A stretch of 64,000 nt of DNA, taken from NCBI RefSeq assembly GCF_030811855.1, contig NZ_JAUSRN010000003.1, positions 62,001-126,000 of the forward strand, given 5' to 3'. The notes under the pieces were generated by a model, which ran no database searches, had not been told where the DNA came from, and saw nothing but the letters and a program-made list of their open reading frames with translations. The stretch is from Variovorax paradoxus. Lineage in GTDB: Bacteria > Pseudomonadota > Gammaproteobacteria > Burkholderiales > Burkholderiaceae_C. The position numbers and the translations under genes were made by a program. Within the stretch, counting starts at the first letter, position 1; each line of letters begins with the position of its first letter. Shown piece by piece: positions 27,937-38,023 of this stretch.

Positions 27937-30900
27937 GTGTCGATTCAATCCCCTGCCACGGCCCCCATTGCCGGCAACGTGCCGGCCACCGAAGACCTCG
28001 GGCCGCTGGCCTGGGTGCTGGGAGAAATTCAGAAATCCCTCGATGGTGTGGGCAAGTCGTTGCGGCGCTTCGTGCGCGACGTGGGCAGTGCCTCGGATCT
28101 CGAGAGCGGCCCGCTGCAAATGGCCCGCCAGCAACTGCACCAGTCCGTCGGCGCGCTTCAGATGGTGGGCAACAACGCCCCCGCGCTGGTGCTCGGCTCC
28201 ATCGAGTTCGCGGTGCAGGGCTTCATTGCCGAACCGCAGCGCTGCACCGACAGCGCGGTCCTGAAGATCGAGCGCGCCGGCTTTGCCGTCGTCGATTTTC
28301 TCAACGCACTGCTGGCCGGCAAGGCCGTGTCGTCTGTCGCGCTGTTCCCGCAATACCGCGACGTGCTCGAACTGGTCGGCAACGAGCGCGTGCATCCCGC
28401 GGATCTCTGGAGCGTTGCCTGGCGCTGGGTCGAAGTGCGACCCGCGCTGACCCAGGCCGCGCTGGCCTATGACCCGGCCGTGCGTTCGCGGCTCGACCGC
28501 GAGGTGCTCCAGCTGGTCAAGACCGGCGACCCGCAGGCTGCGCGCCGGCTTCAGGCGCTGTGCCTGGGGCTCGGACGCGGAGCGCTGCTGCCCCGTGTTG
28601 CAAGTTTCTGGACCCTGGCCGCCGGCTTTTTCGAAGGCCTGGCGCTTGAGCTGATTCCCGCCGATTCCTACGTCAAGCGCGCTGCCTCGCGCGTGCTGCT
28701 GCAATACGCCACGCTGGCGCGCGGCGACAGCACCGTCTCGGACCGACTGGGCCAGGACCTGTTGTTCTTCTGCGCGCAGGCCGTGCCCGCCGCCGGCTCC
28801 GACGAAGCCGCCACGCTGCGCACCGTGCGCGCCGCCTGGGGCGTCGCTGGCGAGCCGCGTGTCGATTACAGCGTCGAGCAGTTCGGCCGCTTCGATCCAC
28901 TGGTGCTGGCGCAAGCCCGCAAGCGCATCGAAACCGCCAAGGAAATGTGGTCGGCGCTTTCGGGCGGCGACGTCACTCGCACGCGCCAGGTGGCCGACAC
29001 CTTCGCGCAGCTCGGCGAGTCGCTGCAGAAGCTGCACCCGCCCATCCTGCCGATGGTGGAGGCACTGACGAATGCCGTCGAAGCCTCGGTGCGTTCCGGT
29101 CAGGCGCCGGATACCGAGCTTGCGATGGAAGTCGCCACTTCGGTGCTCTACCTCGAAGCCGCGCTTGAAGACCTTGATCCGAGCGACCCGCAGCTCACCT
29201 CCCGCACGCTTCAGCTGGCAGGCCGCATCGAGCGCGTGCGCGAAGGCGGACATTCGGAGCCGCTCGAGCCCTGGATGGAGGACCTTTACCGACGCGTGAG
29301 CGATCGCCAGACCATGGGCACAGTGGTCGACGAACTCCGCAGCCACCTGAGCGAACTCGAAAAATCGCTCGACCAGTATTTCCGCCGGCCCGCAGAGAAG
29401 GGCCTGCTGCGCACCGTCCCCACCCAGCTGCTGCAGATGCGCGGCGTGTTCTCGGTGCTTGGCCTTGAGCAGGCCGCCCACACCGTCCAGCGCATGCGCG
29501 ACGACGTGGAGCAGATGCTGGTGGGCAACGCATCGCCAGTGGAAGAGATGCAGAGCTTCGACGCGCTCGGCAACAACCTGGGCGCACTCGGTTTCCTGAT
29601 CGACATGCTGGGCTATCAGCCCACGCTGGCCAAGCGCCTGTTCGTGTTCGACCAGGAAGCCGGCGAACTCAAGCCGCTGATGGGCCGACAGGCCACCGAC
29701 GCCCCCACCGCGGACGTCGCGGCACCGGGCGCTGCCGCCACCCCCGGCGATGGTGTGCTCAGCATCGAGGAAGTCGACGCCCAGATTGCCTCCAAGCTTG
29801 CCGCCCTCGCCACGCCCAACCGCAAGGCGAAGGTCTCGCCCATCGAGGAATTCAGCCGCAAGGCCGACAGCTGGACCAACAAGATCACCGGTCCCTCGGC
29901 GCTGCCCGACACCGAGGTCACCGAGCTCGAAGAAGACGACCTGCAGAACATCTTCCTCGACGAAGCGCGCGAGGTGGTGCAAAACGGCCTGGCCGCGATC
30001 GACGAGCTCGGCAGCCACCCGGACGACACCGAGGAACTCACCATCCTGCGGCGTGCCTTCCACACGCTGAAGGGTAGCTCTCGCATGGTCGGCCTGACCG
30101 ACTTCGGCGACGCCGCCTGGTCCCTGGAGCAGGTGCTCAACACCTGGCTCGCCGACCAGCGCGACGCCACGCCCGATCTGCTCGTCGGCACCCGCAAGGC
30201 AATGGAAGAATTCAGCCAGTGGGTCGAAGCGATTGCTTCGGGCTCGCAGCACGGCTGGAAGTCTTCGCACTTCAGCCGCGTGGCCGATGCCCTGCTGGCC
30301 GGGGAGCCCGTGCCCGCCATGCCGTCGCGCGTTGCCGATGCGGAAGCCCTGGCTGTGGCCGCGCGCCACATTGCCGCGGAGCCGCCGGCGGTTGCCCTGC
30401 TTCCATTGCCGGAGCTCCCGGAGCTGCCCGATCTTTCGCTCACCGCCGCGGCACCGGAGCCCGCACCCGCTGCCGCGTTCGAGTGGCCGCCCACGCAGGC
30501 ACCCGAGGAGGCCGCCAAGCCTGAACCCGAAGACGACTTCACGTCGACCGACTTCCTCGACTTCGAATCGAAGCCGCTGCCGGCCGACGAGCCTTCCTGG
30601 TCCGATCTCGACAAGTTCGACTTCCCCGAGATTGCCAAGGCAGAGCCGGCCGCGTCGTCCCCGCCCGAAGCCGCCGATGAGCCGGTGATCGAGCCCGCGG
30701 CCGAACTGCCCTCCCTCGATGGACTCCCCGATCTTCATTGGGCGCCCGAGCCGGCGCCAGTGGTGGCAGAAGAGCCCACGCCGGTTGCCGCGGAGCTCCC
30801 GCCGGCCGAAGAGATCGTGGAAGCGCCAGTTTTGCAGCTGCAGCCCGAAGAGCCCGCGGTGGCCGTGGCCGAAGAAGTTCCCGCCCCGGCCGAGCAAACG

Positions 30901-33900
30901 GCTCCTGCCATGGCCGAAGAATCTCCGCAGCCCGAACCGCAGGAAACCGCCGAAGCGGTGGAGTCTGTGGAATCTTTGGAAGTGGCTGCCGCATCGAGCG
31001 CCGAAGACCAAGTCAAGGTCATCGGCCCGCTACGCATCGGCATCGCGCTCTACAACGTCTACCTCAACGAGGCCGACGAGTGGTCCAGGCAACTGGCGAC
31101 CGAAGTCGGCGAGTGGGCGCTCGAATCCCATGAGCGGCTGTCCGATTCGACCATCGCGCTGGCGCATTCGCTGGCCGGCAGTTCGGCCACGGTCGGCTTC
31201 CACAGCCTCTCCGGCATGGCGCGACTGCTCGAAGCCGCGCTGCAGCATCTGCAGATGCAGGGCAGTGGCTCGCGTGAACAGGGCGTGGTGCTGGTTGCCG
31301 CTGCCGACGAGCTGCGCCGCCTGCTGCATCAGTTTGCAGTCGGCTTCCTGCGCGAACCTTCTGAAGGCACGCTTCAGGCGCTGCGCGACATCGCCGCCGC
31401 GCCCATGCCGGTCGAAGCCGCGGCTCGCATCGAAACCCGTCAGCACCAGCAGGTGATGGCGTCCGACGGCATGGCCGACGTGGCACTGGACGATTCCGAA
31501 GACGCCATCGACATGGCCGACGCGGTCGACGTCGACCTGTTCCCGATCTTCGAGGAAGAAGCGCAGGAACTGCTGCCGCAGTTGGGCCAGGCGTTGCGCC
31601 AGTGGGCGCATCACCCCGACGACAACGCACCGCGCGCCTCCGTGCTGCGCACGCTGCACACGCTCAAGGGCAGCGCTCGGCTGGCCGGCGCCATGCGCCT
31701 TGGCGAGCGCGCGCACCGCATGGAATCCGAGATCGAGGCCCTGGGCAGCCAGGGCGGCGCCGATCGGATCGAGATCGAAAAGCTGCTCACGCGCCTCGAC
31801 GCGCTGCAGGCCACTTTCGACGCACTGCGTGCCGCGGACGATGCCACGCAGGCCGAAGTCGCCCAACTGGTGGCCGCGGCATCCGCCACCTCGCCAGGCG
31901 TCCAGCTGGTGCAGGTCCCAGCTGAGTCCGGGGTGTCCGCCAACGACGAAGTAGCAGCCGCTGCCGACGACAGCGAAGGCTCCGTGCCCGCGACGGAAAC
32001 GGCCGCCGTGCCGATGCTCCTGCCGCGCCCCGCGCCCGCGCTGCTCACGCCGACCCGCGCAGTGTCGGGCCAGGCGGTGCGCATCCGCACCCAACTGCTC
32101 GACCGCCTGGTGGCGCAGACCGGCGAGGTCATCATCACCCGCTCGCGCCTGGAGGCCGAGCTGGGCCAGCTGCGCGGTTCGCTCTCCGACCTGACCGGCA
32201 ACCTGGACCGTCTGCGCCAGCAATTGCGCGACATCGAGGTGCAAGCCGAAAGCCAGATGCAGTCTCGCCTCGCGCAGGCCAAGGATTCGCAGCAGAGCTT
32301 CGACCCGCTCGAGTTCGACCGCTTCACCCGCGTGCAGGAACTCACGCGCATGATGGCCGAGTCGGTGAACGACGTGGCCACCGTCCAGCGCACGCTGCAA
32401 AAGACGGTGCAGGCGACCGAAGACGACCTCAGCGTGCAGGCGCGCCAGACGCGCGAACTGCAGCGCGGCCTGCTGCGCACGCGCATGGTGGAGTTCGAGG
32501 GCATCTCTGACCGCCTCTACCGCGTGGTGCGCCAGGCGTCGAAAGACACCGGCAAGCAGGTGCGCCTGGACATCGTTGGCGGCTCCATCGAAATGGACCG
32601 CGGCGTGCTCGACCGGATGACGCCTGCCTTCGAGCACTTGCTGCGCAATTGCGTGGCGCACGGCATCGAGGAGCCGGCGGCGCGTGAAAAGGCTGGCAAG
32701 GACGCCAACGGCCTGATCGTGATCGACCTGCATCACGAAGGCAACGACGTCTCGGTGAGCTTCCGCGATGACGGCGCCGGCCTGGACCACGCGCGCATTG
32801 CCGAGCGTGCCCGCACGCTGGGTCTGCTGGCAGCGGACCAGGAACTGTCGCCCGAAGAGGCGACCGAGCTGATCTTCAAGCCAGGCTTCTCCACCGCCGG
32901 GCAAGTGTCCGAGCTGGCAGGCCGCGGCATCGGCATGGACGTGGTGCGCGCGCAGATCGCGGCGATCGGCGGCCGCATCGAAACGCACAGCACGGCCGGG
33001 CAGGGCACCACCTTCAAGCTGGTGCTGCCGCTCACCACCGCGGTGACGCACGTGGTGATGCTGCGCGCCGGCGACGTGTCGATTGGCGTGCCGTCCAATC
33101 TGGTGGAGCTGGTGCAGCGCGTGAGCAGCACCGAGCTCGAAGCCGCCTACCTGCACAACAGCCATCCGTTCGGCAGCGAACAGGTGCCGTTCTACTGGGC
33201 TGGCGCACTGCTGCAGGCTTCGGCTCGCAGCGAGCACCCCACCAGCAAGAACAACACCGTCGTGATCGTGCGAAGCGCGGCGCAGCGTGTGGGCCTGCAC
33301 GTGGACGAAGTGCTGGGCAACCAGGAAGTCGTGGTCAAGAACCTCGGGCCGCAGCTCGCGCGCCTGCCGGGTCTGGCCGGCATCTCGGTGCTGGCTTCTG
33401 GCGCGGTGGCCCTCATCTACAACCCGGTGGCGCTGGCCGCGGTGCATGGCGAACAGGCCCGCCTGCGCCAGGCTGCCGCACTGGCAGCACCCGCGCACGG
33501 CGCCTCCACCGGTGCCGAGCAGGGCGGTGTGCCGCACGAACCGTTGCCGGTTCTGGCGCCGCCGGTGCCGCAGGTTCCGCTGGTGCTGGTGGTCGACGAC
33601 TCCATCACCGTGCGCCGCGTCACGCAGCGCCTGCTGCAGCGCGAAGGCTATCGCGTGTCGCTTGCGGCCGACGGCCTGCAGGCGCTCGAGCGGCTCCAGC
33701 AGGAGCGCCCGGCCGTGGTGCTGTCCGACATCGAGATGCCCCGCATGGACGGCTTCGACCTGGCACGCAACATCCGCGCGGACGACTCCATGGCGGGTCT
33801 GCCGATCATCATGATCACCTCGCGCATTGCCGAGAAGCACCGCGACTACGCCCGCACCCTGGGTGTGAACCACTACCTCGGCAAGCCCTACTCGGAAGAG

Positions 33901-33960
33901 GAACTGCTGCGCCTGGTGCGTGCGTACACGAGCGAGCCGGCGCTGGCTGCCGCCGCCTGA
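27937..33960 (+). CDS. chpA: ChpA/PilL-type hybrid histidine kinase
   Basis: The 2007-residue kinase carries an N-terminal FimL-like/degenerate HPt region (1-600), canonical HPt domains with phosphorylatable His at 709 (FHTLKGSSRMVGL) and 1241 (LHTLKGSARLAGA), and a degenerate HPt-like module with His1077 (AHSLAGSSATVGF). A low-complexity Pro/Ala/Glu linker spans about 800-1020. Then follow the CheA dimerisation and ATPase domains (HLLRNCVAHGIEEP at about 1568; FRDDGAGLD; GRGIGMDVVR), a CheW domain and a C-terminal receiver with Asp1931 (VLSDIEMPRMDGF). It phosphorylates PilG and PilH. Start is GTG. The gene closes the operon. Confidence 0.94.
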   Translation: MSIQSPATAPIAGNVPATEDLGPLAWVLGEIQKSLDGVGKSLRRFVRDVGSASDLESGPLQMARQQLHQSVGALQMVGNNAPALVLGSIEFAVQGFIAEPQRCTDSAVLKIERAGFAVVDFLNALLAGKAVSSVALFPQYRDVLELVGNERVHPADLWSVAWRWVEVRPALTQAALAYDPAVRSRLDREVLQLVKTGDPQAARRLQALCLGLGRGALLPRVASFWTLAAGFFEGLALELIPADSYVKRAASRVLLQYATLARGDSTVSDRLGQDLLFFCAQAVPAAGSDEAATLRTVRAAWGVAGEPRVDYSVEQFGRFDPLVLAQARKRIETAKEMWSALSGGDVTRTRQVADTFAQLGESLQKLHPPILPMVEALTNAVEASVRSGQAPDTELAMEVATSVLYLEAALEDLDPSDPQLTSRTLQLAGRIERVREGGHSEPLEPWMEDLYRRVSDRQTMGTVVDELRSHLSELEKSLDQYFRRPAEKGLLRTVPTQLLQMRGVFSVLGLEQAAHTVQRMRDDVEQMLVGNASPVEEMQSFDALGNNLGALGFLIDMLGYQPTLAKRLFVFDQEAGELKPLMGRQATDAPTADVAAPGAAATPGDGVLSIEEVDAQIASKLAALATPNRKAKVSPIEEFSRKADSWTNKITGPSALPDTEVTELEEDDLQNIFLDEAREVVQNGLAAIDELGSHPDDTEELTILRRAFHTLKGSSRMVGLTDFGDAAWSLEQVLNTWLADQRDATPDLLVGTRKAMEEFSQWVEAIASGSQHGWKSSHFSRVADALLAGEPVPAMPSRVADAEALAVAARHIAAEPPAVALLPLPELPELPDLSLTAAAPEPAPAAAFEWPPTQAPEEAAKPEPEDDFTSTDFLDFESKPLPADEPSWSDLDKFDFPEIAKAEPAASSPPEAADEPVIEPAAELPSLDGLPDLHWAPEPAPVVAEEPTPVAAELPPAEEIVEAPVLQLQPEEPAVAVAEEVPAPAEQTAPAMAEESPQPEPQETAEAVESVESLEVAAASSAEDQVKVIGPLRIGIALYNVYLNEADEWSRQLATEVGEWALESHERLSDSTIALAHSLAGSSATVGFHSLSGMARLLEAALQHLQMQGSGSREQGVVLVAAADELRRLLHQFAVGFLREPSEGTLQALRDIAAAPMPVEAAARIETRQHQQVMASDGMADVALDDSEDAIDMADAVDVDLFPIFEEEAQELLPQLGQALRQWAHHPDDNAPRASVLRTLHTLKGSARLAGAMRLGERAHRMESEIEALGSQGGADRIEIEKLLTRLDALQATFDALRAADDATQAEVAQLVAAASATSPGVQLVQVPAESGVSANDEVAAAADDSEGSVPATETAAVPMLLPRPAPALLTPTRAVSGQAVRIRTQLLDRLVAQTGEVIITRSRLEAELGQLRGSLSDLTGNLDRLRQQLRDIEVQAESQMQSRLAQAKDSQQSFDPLEFDRFTRVQELTRMMAESVNDVATVQRTLQKTVQATEDDLSVQARQTRELQRGLLRTRMVEFEGISDRLYRVVRQASKDTGKQVRLDIVGGSIEMDRGVLDRMTPAFEHLLRNCVAHGIEEPAAREKAGKDANGLIVIDLHHEGNDVSVSFRDDGAGLDHARIAERARTLGLLAADQELSPEEATELIFKPGFSTAGQVSELAGRGIGMDVVRAQIAAIGGRIETHSTAGQGTTFKLVLPLTTAVTHVVMLRAGDVSIGVPSNLVELVQRVSSTELEAAYLHNSHPFGSEQVPFYWAGALLQASARSEHPTSKNNTVVIVRSAAQRVGLHVDEVLGNQEVVVKNLGPQLARLPGLAGISVLASGAVALIYNPVALAAVHGEQARLRQAAALAAPAHGASTGAEQGGVPHEPLPVLAPPVPQVPLVLVVDDSITVRRVTQRLLQREGYRVSLAADGLQALERLQQERPAVVLSDIEMPRMDGFDLARNIRADDSMAGLPIIMITSRIAEKHRDYARTLGVNHYLGKPYSEEELLRLVRAYTSEPALAAAA

Positions 33961-33981
33961 CGCTGCGGCGTTCACCCAGAA

Positions 33982-34015
33982 ACAAAGGGGCCTTCGGGCC
34001 CCTTTGTCATTTTTG
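33982..34015 (+). terminator. UUCG-loop intrinsic terminator of the pil-chp operon
   Basis: An 11-bp stem ACAAAGGGGCC/GGCCCCTTTGT with a TTCG tetraloop is followed by CATTTTT. It lies 22 bases after the chpA stop and overlaps the last codon of the convergent photolyase gene, which it may also serve. Confidence 0.92.
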
Positions 34016-35506
34016 CAGCGCCTTGGCCCGGGCCACGCCGTAGCGCTGCAGCGTCTTCTCGCGCGCCTCGGCGTGGTCCACCACCGGCTTCGGGTAGTTC
34101 TCGCCCAGCTTGATGCCTGCCGCTTCCAGTTCCACTGGCGAAGCCGTCCAGGGCGCGTGGATCACCGCATTCGACAGCCCCGCAAGCTGCGGAAGGTAGC
34201 GCCGGATGAACTTGCCTTCGGGGTCGAAGCGCTCGCTCTGCGTCACCGGGTTGAAGATGCGGAAGTAGGGCTGCGCGTCGCAGCCGCTGGAGCTGGCCCA
34301 CTGCCAGCCGCCGTTGTTCGACGCCAGCTCGAAATCGTTCAGGTGCAGCGCAAAGTAGCGCTCGCCGCGCCGCCAGTCCAGCCCCAGGTCCTTGCAGAGA
34401 AAGCTCGCCACCACCATGCGCAGCCGGTTGTGCATGTAGCCGCTCTGGTTGATCTGCAGCATGGCGGCGTCCACCAGCGGGTAGCCCGTGCGGCCCTGGC
34501 ACCAGGCCTCGAACAGCTGGTCGGCATGCTTGCCGTGGTGCCACTGGATCTTGTCGTATTCGGGTCGGAAGCTCTTCGATTCGCCGCCCGAATGCACGTG
34601 CGGAAAGTGCGCCAGGATCTGGAAATAGAACTCCCGCCATATCAGTTCGCTGAGCCAGGTCGCCGCACCCGCATCGCCCTGCAGCGAAAGCTGGTGCGCC
34701 ACCTCCGCCAGCTGCCGAACCGACACCGTGCCGAAGCGCAGGTGCACGCCCAAATAGCTCGGCCCCCGGACGGCCGGAAAGTTGCGAGCCGCGTCATAGC
34801 GATCGATGCGCTGGAAAAAATCTTCGAACAGCGCCGCCGCGCCGCTGGTGCCGGTCGGGATCTCGAGCTCCGAAAGATTGCTTTTCTGAAAGCCGATTTC
34901 CTCCAGCGTCGGCACCGCCCCCCGGTAGGCTTCGGGCGGTGGCGCCAGCGCGTCGGCGTGGGCACGAACCGGATAAGACTTGAGAAAAAACGAATCCACC
35001 TTGGCCAGCCACGCCCGCTTGTAGGGCGTGAACACGGTGTAGGGCTGGCCCGTCTTGTTCAGCAGCTCGTCGCGGTCGAAAACGGTGGAATCCTTGAAAG
35101 TGTGAAAGCTCACGCCCGCGTTGGCCAGGGCGCCGAGCACCTGGGCGTCGCGCGCCAGGGCGTCGGGCTCGTCGTCCCGGTTGGCAAAGACGGCTTGCAC
35201 GTCCAGTTCGTGCGCCAGCGCCGGAATTTCATCGACCGCGGCGGCGTGCCGCACGATCAAACCGCCGCTGAGCGCCTGCAGCTCGGCGTCGAGTTCCAGC
35301 AGCGAATCGCGGATGAATTCCACCCGCCGGTCGACCCGGGGGAGGGGGTCCAGAATCGCCCGGTCGAACACGAAAACGCACACCACCTGCCGGCAGGCCC
35401 TGAGGGCCTGGTAGAGCGCCGCGTTGTCGTCCACGCGCAGGTCGCGGCGAAACCACATGAGCCCTTTGGGATAGGTCTTGTCGACGGCCAGTAAAATCGG
35501 CGGCAT
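34007..35506 (-). CDS. phr: Deoxyribodipyrimidine photolyase (class I CPD)
   Basis: The enzyme repairs cyclobutane pyrimidine dimers with light energy. The 499-residue protein shows the antenna-binding N-terminal domain (GLMWFRRDLRVDDNAALYQAL) and the FAD domain with WLSELIWREFYFQIL, GRTGYPLVDAAMLQINQSGYMHNRLRM (cited in parts: GRTGYPLVDAAM and GYMHNRLRMVV) and WASSSGCDAQPYFRIFNP. The ATG at 35506 directly abuts the divergent yqgE ATG; an internal ATG at 35458 would remove part of the family's N-terminus. Confidence 0.95.
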   Translation of the reverse strand: MPPILLAVDKTYPKGLMWFRRDLRVDDNAALYQALRACRQVVCVFVFDRAILDPLPRVDRRVEFIRDSLLELDAELQALSGGLIVRHAAAVDEIPALAHELDVQAVFANRDDEPDALARDAQVLGALANAGVSFHTFKDSTVFDRDELLNKTGQPYTVFTPYKRAWLAKVDSFFLKSYPVRAHADALAPPPEAYRGAVPTLEEIGFQKSNLSELEIPTGTSGAAALFEDFFQRIDRYDAARNFPAVRGPSYLGVHLRFGTVSVRQLAEVAHQLSLQGDAGAATWLSELIWREFYFQILAHFPHVHSGGESKSFRPEYDKIQWHHGKHADQLFEAWCQGRTGYPLVDAAMLQINQSGYMHNRLRMVVASFLCKDLGLDWRRGERYFALHLNDFELASNNGGWQWASSSGCDAQPYFRIFNPVTQSERFDPEGKFIRRYLPQLAGLSNAVIHAPWTASPVELEAAGIKLGENYPKPVVDHAEAREKTLQRYGVARAKALQK

Positions 35507-36106
35507 ATGGCTGCCGATTCTGCCCCGATGAACCTCACGCATCATTTCCTGATTGCGATGCCGGGGATGGAAGATAAAACTTTCAACCGCAGCGTCGTCT
35601 ACCTCTGCGAGCACAGCGAGCGCGGTGCGCTGGGCCTTGTCATCAACAAGCCCAGCGACCTCAACCTCAAGGAGCTGTTCGAGAAAATCGAACTCCACCT
35701 TGTGCGCCCCGAACTGGGCAACGCGCCCGTCTTTCAGGGCGGGCCGGTGCAGACCGAACGCGGCTTCGTGCTGCACGAGCCGGTGTTCTCCCATGCCGAA
35801 AAGCCCGAGGAATCGGTCTATGCCTCGACCATGACCATTCCCGGCGGGCTCGAAATGACCACTTCCAAGGACGTGCTGGAGGCCCTGGCCACCGGCGCCG
35901 GGCCGCGCAAGGTACTGGTTTCGCTCGGCTATTCGGCCTGGGGCGAGGGCCAACTGGAGTCCGAACTGGCCGAAAACAGCTGGCTCACCGTGATCGCCGA
36001 CCCGGCCGTGATCTTCGATACCCCGGTCGAGCAGCGTTACGACAAGGCGCTGATGCTGCTGGGCCTGGAAGCGTGGAAGCTCTCGCCGGAAGCGGGGCAC
36101 GCGTGA
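35507..36106 (+). CDS. yqgE: YqgE/AlgH family protein
   Basis: This 199-residue protein of the DUF179 family contains HHFLIAMPGMEDKTFNRSVVY, CEHSERGALGLVINKP, GGPVQTERGFVLH and LVSLGYSAWGEGQLE. Its molecular role is unsettled. The usual family start is MNLTHHF at 35528; the ATG at 35507 adds seven residues and is kept as a possibility. It begins the yqgE-ruvX-pyrR-pyrB-pyrX chain, in which every junction overlaps. Confidence 0.92.
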   Translation: MAADSAPMNLTHHFLIAMPGMEDKTFNRSVVYLCEHSERGALGLVINKPSDLNLKELFEKIELHLVRPELGNAPVFQGGPVQTERGFVLHEPVFSHAEKPEESVYASTMTIPGGLEMTTSKDVLEALATGAGPRKVLVSLGYSAWGEGQLESELAENSWLTVIADPAVIFDTPVEQRYDKALMLLGLEAWKLSPEAGHA

Positions 36107-36567
36107 TGGCCGCTGCCATGCCAGACGCTTCCGAACCCTCCGCTTCCTCTTCTTCAGTTCCCGTTCCTGTTGCCGTTCCCGCGCACTTCCAGAGCTTCCT
36201 GGCTTTCGACTTCGGCCTGAAGCGCACTGGCGTTGCCAGCGGAAACCGGCTGCTGGGCACCGCCACCCCCCAGGCCACCATCAAGGCCGAGGGCGATGCC
36301 CGCTTTGCGCTGGTGGAGGCCCGCATCAAGGAATGGCAGCCCGACGCACTGGTGGTCGGCGTGCCCTACCACCCCGACGGCGCCCCCCACGAGAACACCC
36401 GCCGCGCGCAGAAGTTCGCGCGCCAGCTGCGCGGGCGCTTCAATCTGCAGGTGTTCGAGGTCGACGAGCGCTACAGCACCACCGAAGCGCTGGCCTCCGG
36501 CGCCCGCGACGCCGATGCCGCCTCCGCCTGCATCATCCTGGAACAATTTTTGAGGAGCATCCCGTGA
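36106..36567 (+). CDS. ruvX: RuvX (YqgF) RNase H-fold nuclease / putative Holliday junction resolvase
   Basis: The 153-residue protein has the RNase H-like start [40 protein letters not shown] and the acidic [12 protein letters not shown], giving the metal-binding Asp/Glu set. YqgF proteins process the 5' end of pre-16S rRNA and may resolve Holliday junctions. It has an additional Ser/Pro/Val-rich N-terminus of about 28 residues. Start overlaps yqgE (TGATG). Confidence 0.93.
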   Translation: MAAAMPDASEPSASSSSVPVPVAVPAHFQSFLAFDFGLKRTGVASGNRLLGTATPQATIKAEGDARFALVEARIKEWQPDALVVGVPYHPDGAPHENTRRAQKFARQLRGRFNLQVFEVDERYSTTEALASGARDADAASACIILEQFLRSIP

Positions 36568-37061
36568 GTTCAATACCCGATGCCGAAGCGCTCTACAAGG
36601 AGCTGCTGAAAGGCGTGAAGGCGCTGATGCGTCCCGAGACAAAACTGGTGGGCATTACCTCCGGCGGCGCCTGGCTGGTCGAGCGCCTGCAGAAAGACCT
36701 GGGCCTGAGTGGCGCCCCCGGCGTCATCTCATCGGCCATGCACCGCGACGACTTCGCGCGGCGCGGCCTCTCGGCCAGTGCGCAGACCGCGCTGCCCTTC
36801 GACGTGAACGGCGCCGACGTGTTGCTGCTCGACGACGTGCTCTACACCGGCCGCACCATCCGCGCCGTGCTCAACGAGCTGTTCGACTTCGGCCGCCCGG
36901 CCTGCGTGCGGCTTGCCGTGCTGGTCGATCGCGGCGGGCGCGAACTGCCTGTGGCGGCCGATTTCGCGGCCGCGAAACTCACGCTGCCCAACACGCAGCT
37001 GCTTGCGCTGGCCCGCGCCAACGACGGCGCCTTCAGCCTGAAAGTCGAGGAGAACCGCTGA
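36564..37061 (+). CDS. pyrR: PyrR-type bifunctional regulator / uracil phosphoribosyltransferase
   Basis: The 165-residue phosphoribosyltransferase has the PRPP loop [16 protein letters not shown] and early motif [15 protein letters not shown]. In Gram-positive bacteria PyrR binds pyr mRNA; in Betaproteobacteria its regulatory role is unproven, so UPRT activity is the safer inference. The GTG at 36564 overlaps the ruvX stop (GTGA) with TGAGGAG upstream; it overlaps pyrB by one base. Confidence 0.92.
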   Translation: MSSIPDAEALYKELLKGVKALMRPETKLVGITSGGAWLVERLQKDLGLSGAPGVISSAMHRDDFARRGLSASAQTALPFDVNGADVLLLDDVLYTGRTIRAVLNELFDFGRPACVRLAVLVDRGGRELPVAADFAAAKLTLPNTQLLALARANDGAFSLKVEENR

Positions 37062-38023
37062 TGCTCTACAAGCGAAATCCGCAACTCAACAAGAACGGCG
37101 AACTCATTCACCTGCTGTCGATCGAGGGCCTGCCCAAGGACATAGTCACGCACATCCTCGACACCGCCGCCAACTTCACCAGCGTGAGCGATCGCGAGGT
37201 CAAGAAGGTGCCGCTCTTGCGCGGCAAGAGCGTGTTCAACCTGTTCTTCGAGAACAGCACCCGCACCCGCACCACCTTCGAGATCGCTGCCAAGCGCCTG
37301 TCGGCTGACGTCATCAACCTGGACATTGCGCGCTCCTCGGCCACCAAGGGCGAGTCGCTGCTCGACACCATCGCCAACCTGAGTGCGATGGCGGCCGACC
37401 TGTTCGTGGTGCGGCACAGCGAGTCTGGCGCGCCCTACCTCATCGCGCAGCACGTGGCGCCGCACGTGCACGTGGTGAATGCCGGCGACGGCCGCCATGC
37501 GCACCCTACGCAGGGGCTGCTCGACATGTACACGATCCGCCACTACAAGAAGGATTTTTCGAACCTGACGGTGGCGATCGTGGGCGACGTGCTGCATTCG
37601 CGCGTGGCGCGCTCCGACATTCATGCCCTCACCACGCTGGGCTGCGCCGAAGTGCGCGTGGTCGGCCCCAAAACTCTCGTGCCCGGCGACATGGCCGGCA
37701 TGGGCGTGCGCGTGTGCCACACGCTCGAAGAGGGCATCAAGGACTGCGACGTCATCATCATGCTGCGCCTGCAGAACGAACGCATGAGCGGCGCGCTGCT
37801 GCCCTCGTCGCAAGAGTTCTTCAAGACCTACGGCCTTACGCCCGAGAAGCTGCAATTGGCCAAGCCGGATGCCATCGTCATGCACCCAGGGCCGATCAAC
37901 CGCGGCGTGGAGATCGACTCTGCCGTGGTCGACGGAAAGCAGAGCGTGATCCTGCCCCAGGTCACCTTCGGCATTGCCGTCCGCATGGCAGTGATGAGCA
38001 TCGTCGCAGGAAACGAAGCATGA
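37061..38023 (+). CDS. pyrB: Aspartate carbamoyltransferase catalytic subunit
   Basis: PyrB joins carbamoyl phosphate to aspartate, the committed step of pyrimidine synthesis. The 320-residue chain shows the carbamoyl-phosphate motif [38 protein letters not shown] and [12 protein letters not shown]. No pyrI lies next to it; instead the dihydroorotase-like pyrX follows with an ATGA overlap, as in the class A aspartate transcarbamoylases where PyrB and PyrX form a large complex. Confidence 0.97.
   Translation: MLYKRNPQLNKNGELIHLLSIEGLPKDIVTHILDTAANFTSVSDREVKKVPLLRGKSVFNLFFENSTRTRTTFEIAAKRLSADVINLDIARSSATKGESLLDTIANLSAMAADLFVVRHSESGAPYLIAQHVAPHVHVVNAGDGRHAHPTQGLLDMYTIRHYKKDFSNLTVAIVGDVLHSRVARSDIHALTTLGCAEVRVVGPKTLVPGDMAGMGVRVCHTLEEGIKDCDVIIMLRLQNERMSGALLPSSQEFFKTYGLTPEKLQLAKPDAIVMHPGPINRGVEIDSAVVDGKQSVILPQVTFGIAVRMAVMSIVAGNEA

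Noticed and set aside
27895-31011. Open frame of about 1,038 codons on the minus strand
   Set aside because: It is antisense to chpA; the composition (His/Arg/Gly-rich) is the mirror of GC-rich codons and no domain is visible.
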